Assembly (NCBI GenBank): GCA_024742765.1
Contig: JANSXT010000008.1
Location: forward strand, 62,001 to 126,000
Length of the DNA: 64,000 nt
Direction: 5' to 3'
From: Phyllobacteriaceae bacterium
GTDB lineage: Bacteria > Pseudomonadota > Alphaproteobacteria > Rhizobiales > Rhizobiaceae
The notes beneath the pieces were generated by a model. That model was not told where the DNA came from and did no database searches. It saw nothing but the letters and a program-made list of their open reading frames with translations. This document shows, in pieces, positions 18,591-29,308 of the stretch. Every line of letters starts with the position of its first letter. Within the stretch, counting starts at the first letter, position 1. The position numbers and the translations under genes were made by a program.

Positions 18591-19552
18591 TCGCCAATCC
18601 CGCCATCGCGGCCGTTCTGGTCGATTGGGGCACGTCCCGTCTTCGCCTTTGGGCCGTCGACCATGACGGCACGGTGCTTGGCGAAGCGCGCAGCGGCGAG
18701 GGCATGGGCGCGACCGAACCGCGCGCGTTCGAAGGCATCCTCGAACACCATCTGGTTGAGCTGGGCGCCGGTCCGCAGGTGCCCGTGATGATGTGCGGCA
18801 TGGTCGGCAGCCGGCAGGGCTGGCAGGAAGCGCCCTATGTCGAAGTACCGGCCCGGCTCGACACGATCATCGAACGCGCGCAGCCGGTTTCCGGCACGCC
18901 GCGTCATGTGCGCATTCTGCCCGGAATCGCCGACCGTAGCCTCGAGACGCCCGATGTGATGCGCAGTGAGGAGACCCAGCTTCTCGGTCTTGGCCGGATT
19001 GCAGGCGACCGCGCCGACGGGCTGGTCTGCATGCCGGGCACCCATGCCAAATGGGTCTGGATGGACGATGGCGCGACGCAAGTGTCGGGCTTTGCGACCG
19101 CGCTGACGGGCGACCTGTTCGCGGCGCTTTCGGGGGCATCGGTGCTCCGCCACTCGCTGTCGGGCGGCGACGGGCTCGATGGCGCCGCGTTCGATGCGGC
19201 CGTGCGCGCCGCTATTGCCGAGCCGGCGCAGATGCTGATGCGCCTGTTCGCCATCCGCTCGCGCGCCCTTCTGCATGGCGCCGATGCGGCCCAGGCATCC
19301 GCAACCCTTTCAGGCACGATCATCGGCCAGGACATTGCCGGCGCGCTCGCCCGGTTCGGCAAGCCCGAGCGGCTGACGCTGGTCGGCGGCGGCACGCTGG
19401 GCGCGCTTTATGCGCGGGCGCTCGATCTGGTCGGCATCGCGACGGACGTGTTCGACGGCGAAGTGCTGGCCCGTGCCGGACTGTCTACGGCAGCCGGCCG
19501 GATCTGGCCTGACATGTTCGGCGCAACGCCCCATGCCGCGGCAAGCGGATGA
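18587..19552 (+). CDS. dgoK: 2-dehydro-3-deoxygalactonokinase
   Basis: A 321-residue sugar kinase that phosphorylates 2-dehydro-3-deoxy-D-galactonate at O6. The ATPase-fold phosphate 1 loop VDWGTSRLRLWAVD stands at the N-terminus and MPGTHAKWVWMDDG and LTLVGGGTLGALYARAL are further family segments. The chosen GTG at 18587 overlaps the dehydrogenase stop by 4 bases (GTGA); the frame is open further upstream only as read-through inside that gene. DgoA follows after 7 bases. Confidence 0.92.
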   Translation: MIANPAIAAVLVDWGTSRLRLWAVDHDGTVLGEARSGEGMGATEPRAFEGILEHHLVELGAGPQVPVMMCGMVGSRQGWQEAPYVEVPARLDTIIERAQPVSGTPRHVRILPGIADRSLETPDVMRSEETQLLGLGRIAGDRADGLVCMPGTHAKWVWMDDGATQVSGFATALTGDLFAALSGASVLRHSLSGGDGLDGAAFDAAVRAAIAEPAQMLMRLFAIRSRALLHGADAAQASATLSGTIIGQDIAGALARFGKPERLTLVGGGTLGALYARALDLVGIATDVFDGEVLARAGLSTAAGRIWPDMFGATPHAAASG

Positions 19553-19559
19553 ACATGCG

Positions 19560-20192
19560 ATGACCAAACCTGCACCATGGCCCGGCCTCGGGCGCGGGCT
19601 TGTCGCGATCCTGCGCGGCCTGAAGCCCGATGAAGCGGTCGGCATTGCCGCGGCACTGGTCGATGCGGGTTTCGAGGCGATCGAAGTGCCGCTCAATTCG
19701 CCCGATCCGTTCGTCTCCATCGAGAAGATCGCGAAAGAGTTCGGCGACCGGGCGCTGATCGGCGCCGGAACCGTGCTGGCGCCATCCGATGTCGACCGGC
19801 TGGCCGATGCCGGCGGCCGGCTGATGGTGTCGCCCAACATCGACGCCGCCGTGATGGACCGCGCGGCGGAACGCGGGCTGGTCACCATGCCCGGTGTCTT
19901 CACCCCGAGCGAGGCGCTGGAGGCCGTCTCGCTTGGCGCATCGGCGCTGAAATTCTTTCCCGCCAGCGTTCTCGGCCCCTCCGGCATCAAGGCGATATCG
20001 GCGGTTCTGCCCGGTGATGCAGTCATTGGCGCGGTGGGCGGCGTGTCGCACGAGGATTTCGCGGCCTATGGCAAAATCGGCGTGCGCACCTTCGGCCTCG
20101 GTTCGTCGCTCTATGCACCGGGACTGGAAGCGGACGCGGTCGCCGAACGTGCCCGATCCGCCATCGCCGCCTATGACGCGGTTTTCGGATAG
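19560..20192 (+). CDS. dgoA: 2-dehydro-3-deoxy-6-phosphogalactonate aldolase
   Basis: A 210-residue class I aldolase of the KDPG/KDPGal family that splits 2-dehydro-3-deoxy-6-phosphogalactonate into pyruvate and glyceraldehyde 3-phosphate. Visible residues are the general-base Glu in FEAIEVPLNSP, the phosphate-site IGAGTVL, and the Schiff-base lysine in ASALKFFPASVLGPSG. The EVPLNSP form is typical of DgoA as opposed to Eda, which has EVTLRT. It follows dgoK directly, which strengthens the galactonate-specific reading. The ATG at 19560 is used. Confidence 0.93.
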   Translation: MTKPAPWPGLGRGLVAILRGLKPDEAVGIAAALVDAGFEAIEVPLNSPDPFVSIEKIAKEFGDRALIGAGTVLAPSDVDRLADAGGRLMVSPNIDAAVMDRAAERGLVTMPGVFTPSEALEAVSLGASALKFFPASVLGPSGIKAISAVLPGDAVIGAVGGVSHEDFAAYGKIGVRTFGLGSSLYAPGLEADAVAERARSAIAAYDAVFG

Positions 20193-20197
20193 GACCC

Positions 20198-21064
20198 ATG
20201 GCGAGCATCGAGTTTCTGTCACGCACGCATTGTCATCTCGGCGAAGGCCCGTTCTTCTGCGAGCGGCGCAACACGCTGTTCTGGTTCGATATCGTCGAAC
20301 AGAAGCGCTACGCGCATGATTTCGCCACGGGTGAGGAGACGGTTCTCGACCTGCCGGAAATGGCGAGCGCAATGGGCGTCACTTCGGACGGCCGCGATGT
20401 GATCTTCACCGAGACCGGCCTTTGGCTTTGGGATGGCACCGACCTCGACCAAGTGGTCGGGATCGAAGCCGACAATCCGCAGACCCGTTCCAACGATGCG
20501 CGCATCCATCCCTCCGGCGCCTTCTGGCTGGGCACGATGGGAAAAGGCGCCGAGCCCGGTGCCGGCGCCATCTATCGCTGGTTCGCCGGTTCGCTCGATC
20601 TGCTGTTTCCGGATATCACCATCCCCAACGCGATCTGCTTTTCGCCCGACGGGACCACTGCCTTTTTCACCGACACGCCGACGAGCAGGCTGATGCGCGT
20701 GGCAACCGATCCGGCAACCGGCGCGCCCACCGGCGAACCGACGGTCTTCTTTGATCATGCGGGCGGCGAAGGCGGCCTGGACGGGGCGATCTGCGACGGC
20801 GCCGGCAACATCTGGAACGCCAGATGGGGCGCATCGGCGCTCGATTGCTACGCGCCGGACGGCACCCGCACTACGACCATCGATCTGCCGGTCACCCAGC
20901 CAAGCTGCCCCGCCTTTGTCGGCGGCAACCACATTGCCGTGACGTCGGCCTGGGAGAACATGGACGAAGCCGCGCGCGCGGCCGATCCCGATGCGGGCGC
21001 AACATTGCTGGTGACGCTTGACGCGGACATCGAACCGCGATTTGAGCCGGCGGTGCGTCTCTGA
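20198..21064 (+). CDS. SMP-30/gluconolactonase-type sugar lactonase
   Basis: A 288-residue six-bladed beta-propeller metal enzyme of the SMP-30/LRE group. The metal-binding Glu is in CHLGEGPFFCE (about E18); Asn in SNDARIHPSGAFW, NAICFSPDG and Asp in GLDGAICDGAGN are the other ligands expected. In this operon it should open the galactonolactone made by the dehydrogenase to galactonate; arabinonolactone is a likely second substrate for this family. It starts 5 bases after dgoA. Confidence 0.9.
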   Translation: MASIEFLSRTHCHLGEGPFFCERRNTLFWFDIVEQKRYAHDFATGEETVLDLPEMASAMGVTSDGRDVIFTETGLWLWDGTDLDQVVGIEADNPQTRSNDARIHPSGAFWLGTMGKGAEPGAGAIYRWFAGSLDLLFPDITIPNAICFSPDGTTAFFTDTPTSRLMRVATDPATGAPTGEPTVFFDHAGGEGGLDGAICDGAGNIWNARWGASALDCYAPDGTRTTTIDLPVTQPSCPAFVGGNHIAVTSAWENMDEAARAADPDAGATLLVTLDADIEPRFEPAVRL

Positions 21065-21082
21065 TCCATCGGATGCCCTGAC

Positions 21083-23068
21083 ATGACCACCCTTCGCAAG
21101 CAGCGCCTTGGCACCTGTTATTATCCCGAGCACTGGCCGCGCGAGCGCTGGGAGACCGATGCCGCGCTGATGGCCGAGGCCGGCATCAGCCATGTCCGAA
21201 TTGGCGAGTTCGCCTGGTCGCGGCTGGAGCCCGAGCCCGGTCGCTATGAGTTCGGCTGGATGGACGAGGCGTTCGAGGTTCTGGCGGCCGCCGGTCTGCG
21301 CGTTGTCTTGGGCACGCCGACCGCAACGCCGCCCAAATGGCTGGTCGATGCGATGCCCGACATGATCGCCATCGACGAGGATGGGCGGGAACGCCGCTTC
21401 GGCTCGCGCAGGCACTACTGCTTTTCCCATCAGGGCTATCGCGCCGAATGCGCGCGGATCGCCGAGGCGCTGGCGCGGCGCTATGGCGACCATGACGCGC
21501 TCGAAGCCTGGCAGATCGACAATGAATATGGCTGCCACGACACGGTGATGAGCTATTCGCGCGCCGCGCGCGACGGGTTCCGCGACTGGCTGGCGCAGAA
21601 ATACCAATCGCCCGATGCGCTCAACCGCGCCTGGGGCAATGTGTTCTGGTCCAAGGAATATCTGTCGTTCGATGCGATCGATCTGCCCAACCTGACGGTG
21701 ACCGAGCCGAATCCCGCCCATGTCATGGATTTTTGGCGCTATTCGTCCGCCCAGGTCGTCGCTTTCAACCGTTTACAGGCCGACATCATCCGCCGTCATT
21801 CGCCGGGCCGTGCCATCAGCCACAATTTCATGGGTTCGGAGATCGCCTTCGACCACTATGCGGTCAGCGAAGACCTCGACATCGCCACCTGGGATTCCTA
21901 CCCGCTGGGCTTTCTCGATCGGGACACGTCCGATGAAACGGTCAAGCTGCGCTATCTTGGCGTCGGCGATCCCGACCTGCAGGCGTTCCACCATGATCTC
22001 TACCGGGCGTGCGGACAGGTCCGCAATGGCGCGGACGAGGGCCGCTGGTGGGTGATGGAACAGCAGCCCGGACCGGTGAACTGGGCGCCGTTCAATCCCG
22101 CGCCGGAGCCTGGCGCGCTGCGTCTCTGGGCGTTCGAGGCGTTCGCGGCCGGCGCTGAGATCGTCTCCTATTTTCGCTGGCGCCAGCCATCCTTCGCCCA
22201 GGAGCAGATGCACGAAGCCTTGCTTCTGCCCAATGGCGAAAAGAACGAGGGCTGGCATGTCTGCCGGCAGGTGTCGGAAGAGCTGGAAGCGCTCGACGCT
22301 GTGGCCGCGCCCGGGCAGGCGGACGTGGCGCTCGTCTTCGATTATGAGAGCGCCTGGGCGTGGGCGATCCAGCCGCAGGGTGCCGACTTTTCCCATCTCG
22401 ATATGGCGTTACGGTTCTACCGCGCCTTGCGCCGCGCCGGGGTGAACACTGACGTGGTTCCGCCGACGCCCGAGGCGGTTGAGGGGCGCAGGCTCGTCAT
22501 CCTGCCGTCGATCTTTGCCGGCAGCACGGCGCTGGCCGATGCGCTCGCCGCCGGCGATGCCCATGTGATCGTCGGTCCGCGCACGGGCTCGAAGACGCCC
22601 GATTTCCAGATCCATCCGGACCTGCCGCCCGGCCCGTTCGGCGCGCTCACCGGCGTCACCGTCACCCGCGTCGAAAGCCGGCCGCCCTTCGCGCCGGTCG
22701 CCCTCGACAATGGCGCGTCGTTTGAAGGCTGGCGCGAATTCGTCCGCCATGGCGATGATGTGGCCGTTCAGGCGCGCTGCGCCGATGGCCATCCTGCGCA
22801 TTTCGTAAAGGGCAGAGTCCACTATCTCGCCGGACGCCCCGACACGGCGCTGGCTGACCGCCTCGTGCGCCGCGTGCTGGACGATGCGGGCATGGCGCCG
22901 CTCGACATGCATCGCGATGTGCGCATCCGCGACAATGGCGCGATCCGCTATCTGTTCAATTACGGGCCCGAACCGGTCGACGTGTCGGCATGGACCGGAG
23001 AAGGCGATCAGCTGCTCGGCGAGACCCCGCTTGCGCCGCGCGGCGTGATGGCCGTTCGACGCGCTTGA
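21083..23068 (+). CDS. Beta-galactosidase, glycoside hydrolase family 42
   Basis: A 661-residue GH42 enzyme. A TIM barrel starts GTCYYPEHWPRERWETDA; the acid/base Glu is in WQIDNEYGCHD (about E148) and the nucleophile in MEQQPGPVNW (about E326). A trimerisation domain and a small C-terminal beta domain follow. There is no signal peptide, so it hydrolyses imported beta-galactosides in the cytoplasm. It is the last gene of the sugar operon; a 32-base gap separates it from tsaB, which starts the conserved block. Together with the GH4 gene it lets one importer serve both alpha- and beta-linked galactosides. Confidence 0.93.
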   Translation: MTTLRKQRLGTCYYPEHWPRERWETDAALMAEAGISHVRIGEFAWSRLEPEPGRYEFGWMDEAFEVLAAAGLRVVLGTPTATPPKWLVDAMPDMIAIDEDGRERRFGSRRHYCFSHQGYRAECARIAEALARRYGDHDALEAWQIDNEYGCHDTVMSYSRAARDGFRDWLAQKYQSPDALNRAWGNVFWSKEYLSFDAIDLPNLTVTEPNPAHVMDFWRYSSAQVVAFNRLQADIIRRHSPGRAISHNFMGSEIAFDHYAVSEDLDIATWDSYPLGFLDRDTSDETVKLRYLGVGDPDLQAFHHDLYRACGQVRNGADEGRWWVMEQQPGPVNWAPFNPAPEPGALRLWAFEAFAAGAEIVSYFRWRQPSFAQEQMHEALLLPNGEKNEGWHVCRQVSEELEALDAVAAPGQADVALVFDYESAWAWAIQPQGADFSHLDMALRFYRALRRAGVNTDVVPPTPEAVEGRRLVILPSIFAGSTALADALAAGDAHVIVGPRTGSKTPDFQIHPDLPPGPFGALTGVTVTRVESRPPFAPVALDNGASFEGWREFVRHGDDVAVQARCADGHPAHFVKGRVHYLAGRPDTALADRLVRRVLDDAGMAPLDMHRDVRIRDNGAIRYLFNYGPEPVDVSAWTGEGDQLLGETPLAPRGVMAVRRA

Positions 23069-23100
23069 CCCCTGCCGGCACGGCGACATAGCAGAGAGCG

Positions 23101-23778
23101 ATGAGTGTCCTTGTTCTCGATACCGCTGCGCGCTTCTGTTCGGCCTGTCTCTATGACCCGTCGACCGACGCGATCCTCGCCGCGCGCGAGGAGGAGATCG
23201 GACGCGGCCATGCCGAACGGCTGATGGGCGACATCGACGACGTGATGAACGAAGCGGGCGCCGGGTTCGGCGATCTGACCGGCCTGACGGTGACGATCGG
23301 GCCCGGGTCCTTCACTGGCATCCGCGTCGGCGTCGCGGCCGCGCGCGGCATCGCGGTTGCGCGAAGCCTGCCAGTTACCGGCGTGACGACGCTGGAGAGC
23401 CTGGCGGTGCAGGCAAAGGCCGAAGCCGGTCCCGACGGGCCGTTCGCCGTGCTCATCGCCGGTGGCCGCGGCCAGATATTCCTGCAGCATTTTTCCGCGG
23501 GTTGCGCACCACTCGATGAGGCGCGCGCGGTTCCCGAAGACGAGGCCGCAGCGTCCCTGCGACCCGATTGCGTTTGTCTGGTCGGCAACGCGGCGCCAAG
23601 TCTCCGATCGGACTTGCCAACCGCCATCGACCGGCCGGTGGGCACGATCGGTGCCGTCGCCCGCGCCGGCCGGCTTTTTTCGCATGCCCCGTCACCGCTC
23701 TATCTGCGCGGGGCCGACGCAAAACCGCAGACCGGCTTCGCCCTGCCACGCCGCGCCGATGGAGAAGATGCGGCATGA
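23101..23778 (+). CDS. tsaB: tRNA t6A37 threonylcarbamoyltransferase subunit TsaB
   Basis: A 225-residue ASKHA-fold protein that partners TsaD and TsaE in making N6-threonylcarbamoyladenosine at position 37 of ANN-decoding tRNAs. The N-terminal LVLDTAARFCSACLYD and the diagnostic VTIGPGSFTGIRVGVAAARG (about residues 63-82) are present. The protein is a little shorter at the C-terminus than in enterobacteria but normal for the class. The stop overlaps the rimI start by 4 bases. Confidence 0.94.
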   Translation: MSVLVLDTAARFCSACLYDPSTDAILAAREEEIGRGHAERLMGDIDDVMNEAGAGFGDLTGLTVTIGPGSFTGIRVGVAAARGIAVARSLPVTGVTTLESLAVQAKAEAGPDGPFAVLIAGGRGQIFLQHFSAGCAPLDEARAVPEDEAAASLRPDCVCLVGNAAPSLRSDLPTAIDRPVGTIGAVARAGRLFSHAPSPLYLRGADAKPQTGFALPRRADGEDAA

Positions 23779-24287
23779 AATGGTGGCAGGGTCTCTGGGG
23801 TGCGTCCGATGTTGCGATCGCGCCGATGCAGCGTTCCGATGCCATCGAGGCATCGGACATCCATCGCGCTGTCTTCGCCCGTCCGTGGACCGATGGCGAG
23901 ATTGCCGATCTCCTTGGCACGTCCAGCGTGACCGGCTTCGTTGCGCGCGAGCAGGCCGCCCATGGCGGCGCAATCATCGGTTTCGTCCTGCTGCGCGCGG
24001 CCGCCGATGAGGCGGAGATCCTGACCATTGCCGTGCGACCCGATTGGCAGGGCCACGGCGTCGGCGCCCGGCTGATGGCGCACGTGTTGGCCCACGCCCA
24101 CCGCGAACGGCTCGCCTCGGTGTTTCTTGAAGTCGGTGAGACCAATGCGGCGGCCGCCGCGCTCTACCGGAAGCTCGGCTTTGCCATTGTCGGCGACCGG
24201 CCGGACTATTATCGCGGCACGGCTGAGGCACGCACGCGGGCGCTTGTGATGCGCCATGACGTGGCTTCCGCCCGCAAGGCACGCTGA
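23775..24287 (+). CDS. rimI: Ribosomal protein S18-alanine N-acetyltransferase (RimI-like GNAT)
   Basis: A 170-residue GNAT acetyltransferase. The acetyl-CoA loop VRPDWQGHGVGARLMAHVL is at about residues 92-110, followed by VFLEVGETNAAAAALYRKLG and YYRGTAEARTRALVMRHD. Coupling to tsaB by a 4-base overlap is the usual arrangement of RimI. Substrate (S18 N-terminus) is assigned from family and context. An upstream frame opening inside tsaB was rejected. Confidence 0.9.
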   Translation: MKWWQGLWGASDVAIAPMQRSDAIEASDIHRAVFARPWTDGEIADLLGTSSVTGFVAREQAAHGGAIIGFVLLRAAADEAEILTIAVRPDWQGHGVGARLMAHVLAHAHRERLASVFLEVGETNAAAAALYRKLGFAIVGDRPDYYRGTAEARTRALVMRHDVASARKAR

Positions 24288-24291
24288 GCCG

Positions 24292-25117
24292 ATGGAGACC
24301 CTGCGCGCCGTCTTCGTCGTCTGCCTGGCATTGGCGATCACGGCGGTGCTGCTGCCGGTGCATTTGGTCGCGCAATGGCGGCGCTGGCCATTGCGCAAGA
24401 CCACCGCGCAGACCTGGCATCGTTGGGTGGCGCGCGCCATGGGGCTGCGCGTTGATGTGCACGGCGCGCCGGCACGCACCGATGGCCATGGCGTGCTGCT
24501 GGTTGCCAACCATGCGTCATGGCTCGATATCGTTGCGCTCGGCTCGATCGCGCCCGTCAGCTTCATCGCCAAGGACGACGTCCGCGATTGGCCGATCTTC
24601 GGTCTTCTGGCGCGGCTGCAGGATTCGGTGTTCGTGTCGCGTGAGGCCCGTGCCACAACGCGGACCCAGGCCGAGACCATCGCGCGTCGGCTGGCCGATG
24701 GCGACATGATCGTCCTGTTTCCCGAAGGCACCACATCGTGCGGCAATTTCGTCTATCCGTTCAAATCGTCCCTGTTCGGCGCGCTGGGCATCGGCACCGA
24801 AAACGGCGCGGACGCGACGGTCCAGCCGGTGGCGATCGCCTATACCGGCGTCGATGGCGTTCCGATGGGGCGCCAGTCGCGGCCGCTGGCCGCCTGGCCG
24901 GGCGACATCGGCATCGGCCCGCATCTGGTGCGCATCCTGCGCGAAGGCCGCATCGACATCGATGTCGGGTTCGGCGACCCGATGACGGTGGCACCGGGTA
25001 CGAACCGAAAACGGCTCGCCGCCGAGACCGAAAGCGCCGTGCGCCGAATGATGTCGGCGCTGGTTCGGGGGCAGCGCCCTTCTTCCGCTGGCACGCAAAA
25101 CCCGCTAAGGACGGCGT

Positions 25118-25131
<14 letters not shown>
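24292..25131 (+). CDS. 1-acyl-sn-glycerol-3-phosphate acyltransferase (PlsC family)
   Basis: A 279-residue membrane-associated acyltransferase. One N-terminal hydrophobic helix (about residues 4-24) precedes the catalytic motif NHASWLD (HxxxxD) and the glycerophosphate-binding FPEGTTS. It should make phosphatidic acid from lysophosphatidate; the related OlsA activity for ornithine lipids cannot be excluded in this bacterial group. The ATG at 24292 is 4 bases after the rimI stop. The last 14 bases overlap the miaB start (25118-25131). Confidence 0.9.
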
Positions 25132-26518
<1,387 letters not shown>

Positions 26519-26540
26519 ACCAACAGGACGGATAAAGCGC

Positions 26541-27563
26541 TTGACGACGCAGACAGGTGTCAAAACGCAGATCGCGCCCCACGGCGCGTCCGATCTCGCC
26601 CACATTGTCATGACCTTCGACAACAATCACCATGCGCGTGCATTGTTCGGCCAGTTCGACCAGAACCTTGCCCTGATGGAGCAGATGCTGGGCATCGACG
26701 TGCGCGCGCGGGGCAATCAGGTCACCATCAAGGGCGATCCACTGGCGACCGAACAGGCGCGCCGCGCGCTCGATTGGCTCTATGACCGGATCGAGGAGGG
26801 CGGCAAGGAGCCTGAAGCCTCCGATGTCGAGGGCGCGCTGCGCATGGCGATGGCCGCCGACGATCAATTGTCGCTGCCCACCATGGACGGTGCCGGGCGC
26901 ATCGCGGCGGCCCAGATCGCGACCCGCAAGCGGACCATCATGGCCCGCACGCCCAACCAGGACGCCTATATGCGGGCGCTCGAGCGCGCCGAACTGGTCT
27001 TCGGCGTCGGCCCCGCCGGCACCGGCAAGACCTATCTGGCCGTCGCCCATGCGGCTATGCTGCTCGAACGCGGCCAGATCGACCGGATCATCCTGTCACG
27101 CCCGGCCGTCGAGGCCGGCGAGCGGCTGGGCTTTCTGCCCGGCGACATGAAGGAGAAGGTCGATCCCTATCTGCGGCCGCTCTATGACGCGCTCTACGAC
27201 ATGATCCCCGGTGACAAGGTGGAGCGCGCCCTTGCGGCCGGCGTCATCGAGATCGCGCCGCTGGCCTTCATGCGCGGCCGCACCCTGTCCAATGCGGCGG
27301 TCATCCTGGACGAGGCGCAGAACACAACATCGATGCAGATGAAGATGTTCCTGACGCGGCTGGGCGAAAATGCCCGCATGATCGTCACCGGCGATCCCAG
27401 CCAGGTCGACCTGCCGCCCGGCCAGAAGTCGGGCCTTGTCGAGGCGCTCGGCCTGCTCGGCGATGTCGAGGGCATCGTCACCGTGCGCTTCCGCGACACC
27501 GATGTGGTGCGCCATCCGCTGGTCGCCCGGATCGTTGCGGCCTACGATCGCGACGGCGGCTGA
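26541..27563 (+). CDS. PhoH-like ATPase/RNA-associated protein
   Basis: A 340-residue P-loop protein of the PhoH family (YbeZ type). An N-terminal KH-like region (LLEQM...[12 protein letters not shown]) precedes the PhoH domain with Walker A GPAGTGKT at about residues 157-164, [17 protein letters not shown] and Walker [12 protein letters not shown]. YbeZ works with YbeY in 16S rRNA maturation, and ybeY follows after 8 bases. The longest frame starts with TTG at 26541; an ATG at 26610 (Met24) is the alternative start. Confidence 0.93.
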   Translation: MTTQTGVKTQIAPHGASDLAHIVMTFDNNHHARALFGQFDQNLALMEQMLGIDVRARGNQVTIKGDPLATEQARRALDWLYDRIEEGGKEPEASDVEGALRMAMAADDQLSLPTMDGAGRIAAAQIATRKRTIMARTPNQDAYMRALERAELVFGVGPAGTGKTYLAVAHAAMLLERGQIDRIILSRPAVEAGERLGFLPGDMKEKVDPYLRPLYDALYDMIPGDKVERALAAGVIEIAPLAFMRGRTLSNAAVILDEAQNTTSMQMKMFLTRLGENARMIVTGDPSQVDLPPGQKSGLVEALGLLGDVEGIVTVRFRDTDVVRHPLVARIVAAYDRDGG

Positions 27564-27571
27564 GGCGGGCC

Positions 27572-28084
27572 GTGCACCTTCACATCGACATCGCGATCGA
27601 AGGTGGCAACTGGCCGCCGGAGGACCAGTTGCGGCCGATGATCGAACGCGCGCTGCGCCATGCGGCCAGCACACTGGGCCTTGCCGGCGAGACCTCGGAA
27701 CTGTCGGTCGTCTTCACCGACGATGCGACGATCCGCACGCTCAACGCCAAATGGCGGCGCAGCGACAAGGCCACCAATGTCCTGTCCTTTCCCGCCTATC
27801 CGGTGACGGCCGGCGACCAGCCGGGCCCGCTTCTGGGCGATGTGGTTCTGGCGCGCGAGACGATCGAGCGCGAGGCGGCCATTGACGGCAAGAACATCGA
27901 TGCCCATGTCACCCACCTGATTGTTCATGGCTTCTTGCATCTTTTGGGCTATGATCATGAACTGGACGACGAAGCCGAAGAGATGGAGCGCCGCGAACGC
28001 GCAATATTGGCCGACCTTGGGATCGACGATCCCTACACGCCGATATCGGACGACATGAAAGACGATGGAAGACCGACAGACTGA
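27572..28084 (+). CDS. ybeY: Endoribonuclease/rRNA maturation factor YbeY
   Basis: A 170-residue metal-dependent protein for 16S rRNA 3'-end maturation and ribosome quality control. The metal site [11 protein letters not shown] gives ligands at about H119, H123 and H129. The conserved arginine lies in [15 protein letters not shown]. Start is GTG at 27572, 8 bases after the PhoH-family stop. The last 20 bases overlap the start of the CorC-like gene. Confidence 0.95.
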   Translation: MHLHIDIAIEGGNWPPEDQLRPMIERALRHAASTLGLAGETSELSVVFTDDATIRTLNAKWRRSDKATNVLSFPAYPVTAGDQPGPLLGDVVLARETIEREAAIDGKNIDAHVTHLIVHGFLHLLGYDHELDDEAEEMERRERAILADLGIDDPYTPISDDMKDDGRPTD

Positions 28085-29234
28085 CGCCAAGGCGCAGGAA
28101 GCGCCGCCCGAGCCGGAGCCCGAGCCTTCGAGTCCGGGCTTGCCCGCGATTATTCCCCCGCGAAAGCCGCCCGGCTTCTTCCAGCGCCTTGCCTTTCTTT
28201 TCCGGCCGCAGGACAATGTGACCGTCCGCGAGAATTTGCAGGATGCGCTTGCCGCCTCCAGCGCCGCCGGTGATCAGACCATTTCCGCCGACGAGCGCGC
28301 CATGCTGCACAACATATTGCGGCTGCGCGAGGTGCGCGTGGTCGACGTGATGGTGCCGCGCGGCGACATCGAGGCGGTGGACCTGTCGACTTCGCTTGGC
28401 GACCTTCTCAAACTGTTTGAGACCTCCGGCCACAGCCGCATGCCGGTCTATAATGAAACGCTCGATGATCCCCGCGGCATGGTCCATATCCGCGATGTGG
28501 TTGCCTATCTGACGCGCACCGGCCGCCGCCGCACACGTCGGCCCAAGACCGGCGATGCCGCGGCAAGCCCGAAGAGTGCTGCGAACGGCCGTGCCAATGG
28601 CGTCGCCAAGGCGGCGCTCGATTTCTCCAGGATCGACTTTTCGCGCACCATCGGCGATCTCAAACTGATGCGCGATGTCCTGTTCGTGCCGCCCTCCATG
28701 CTGGCCTCCGACCTGATGGGCCGGATGCAGACGCAGCGCATCCAGATGGCGCTCGTCATCGACGAATATGGCGGCACCGACGGCCTCGTCTCGCTCGAGG
28801 ACATTGTCGAAATGGTCGTCGGCGACATCGAGGACGAGCATGACGAAGTGGAAGTCCAGATCGAGCGCGCTGACGAGAACACGGTGATCGTCGATGCAAG
28901 GCTGGAACTGGAAGAGGCCGGCCGCGAACTCGGCCCCGCCTTCGTCGAGGCGGCACGCCGCGAGGAGGGCGATGTCGACACGATCGGCGGCCTGATCTTC
29001 TCGCTGCTCGGCCATGTGCCGGTGCGCGGCGAGGTGATCCCCGCTTTTGCCGGCTATGAGATGGAAGTGCTGGATGCCGATCCGCGGCGCATCCGCCGCG
29101 TGCGCGTTGTGCGTCTGCGTCAGCACCAGCGCCGTGGCGCCGGGCGCCGCGAGGCTTCCAGCGCGCCGCCGCGATTGCCCGCACCGCAGGATGCGTCGCC
29201 GAAGACGCCGCCGGCCGAACCCGTCAACGTCTGA
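28065..29234 (+). CDS. CBS-domain CorC/TlyC-like hemolysin family protein
   Basis: A 389-residue cytoplasmic protein with an N-terminal Pro/Glu-rich segment, paired CBS domains ([18 protein letters not shown], then [20 protein letters not shown]) and a C-terminal CorC_HlyC (transporter-associated) domain ending near [15 protein letters not shown]. It lacks the DUF21 membrane domain, as in E. coli YbeX/CorC, which sits in the same ybeZ-ybeY-ybeX-lnt order. An Ala/Arg/Ser-rich stretch of about 40 residues ([17 protein letters not shown] region) is inserted between the CBS repeats. The role is debated: magnesium/cobalt efflux accessory or ribosome-related. Confidence 0.92.
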   Translation: MEDRQTDAKAQEAPPEPEPEPSSPGLPAIIPPRKPPGFFQRLAFLFRPQDNVTVRENLQDALAASSAAGDQTISADERAMLHNILRLREVRVVDVMVPRGDIEAVDLSTSLGDLLKLFETSGHSRMPVYNETLDDPRGMVHIRDVVAYLTRTGRRRTRRPKTGDAAASPKSAANGRANGVAKAALDFSRIDFSRTIGDLKLMRDVLFVPPSMLASDLMGRMQTQRIQMALVIDEYGGTDGLVSLEDIVEMVVGDIEDEHDEVEVQIERADENTVIVDARLELEEAGRELGPAFVEAARREEGDVDTIGGLIFSLLGHVPVRGEVIPAFAGYEMEVLDADPRRIRRVRVVRLRQHQRRGAGRREASSAPPRLPAPQDASPKTPPAEPVNV

Positions 29235-29308
29235 CCCGACGCGCCGGCGTCGCGCTGGCCCGGCAAGCCTGATATGGCTTGGGCAGACGTGATTCGGCCC
29301 GGGGCTCC

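Noticed and set aside
20219-21721. A 500-codon minus-strand open frame opposite the lactonase and GH42 genes
   Set aside because: It crosses the boundary of two real genes and has no domain.
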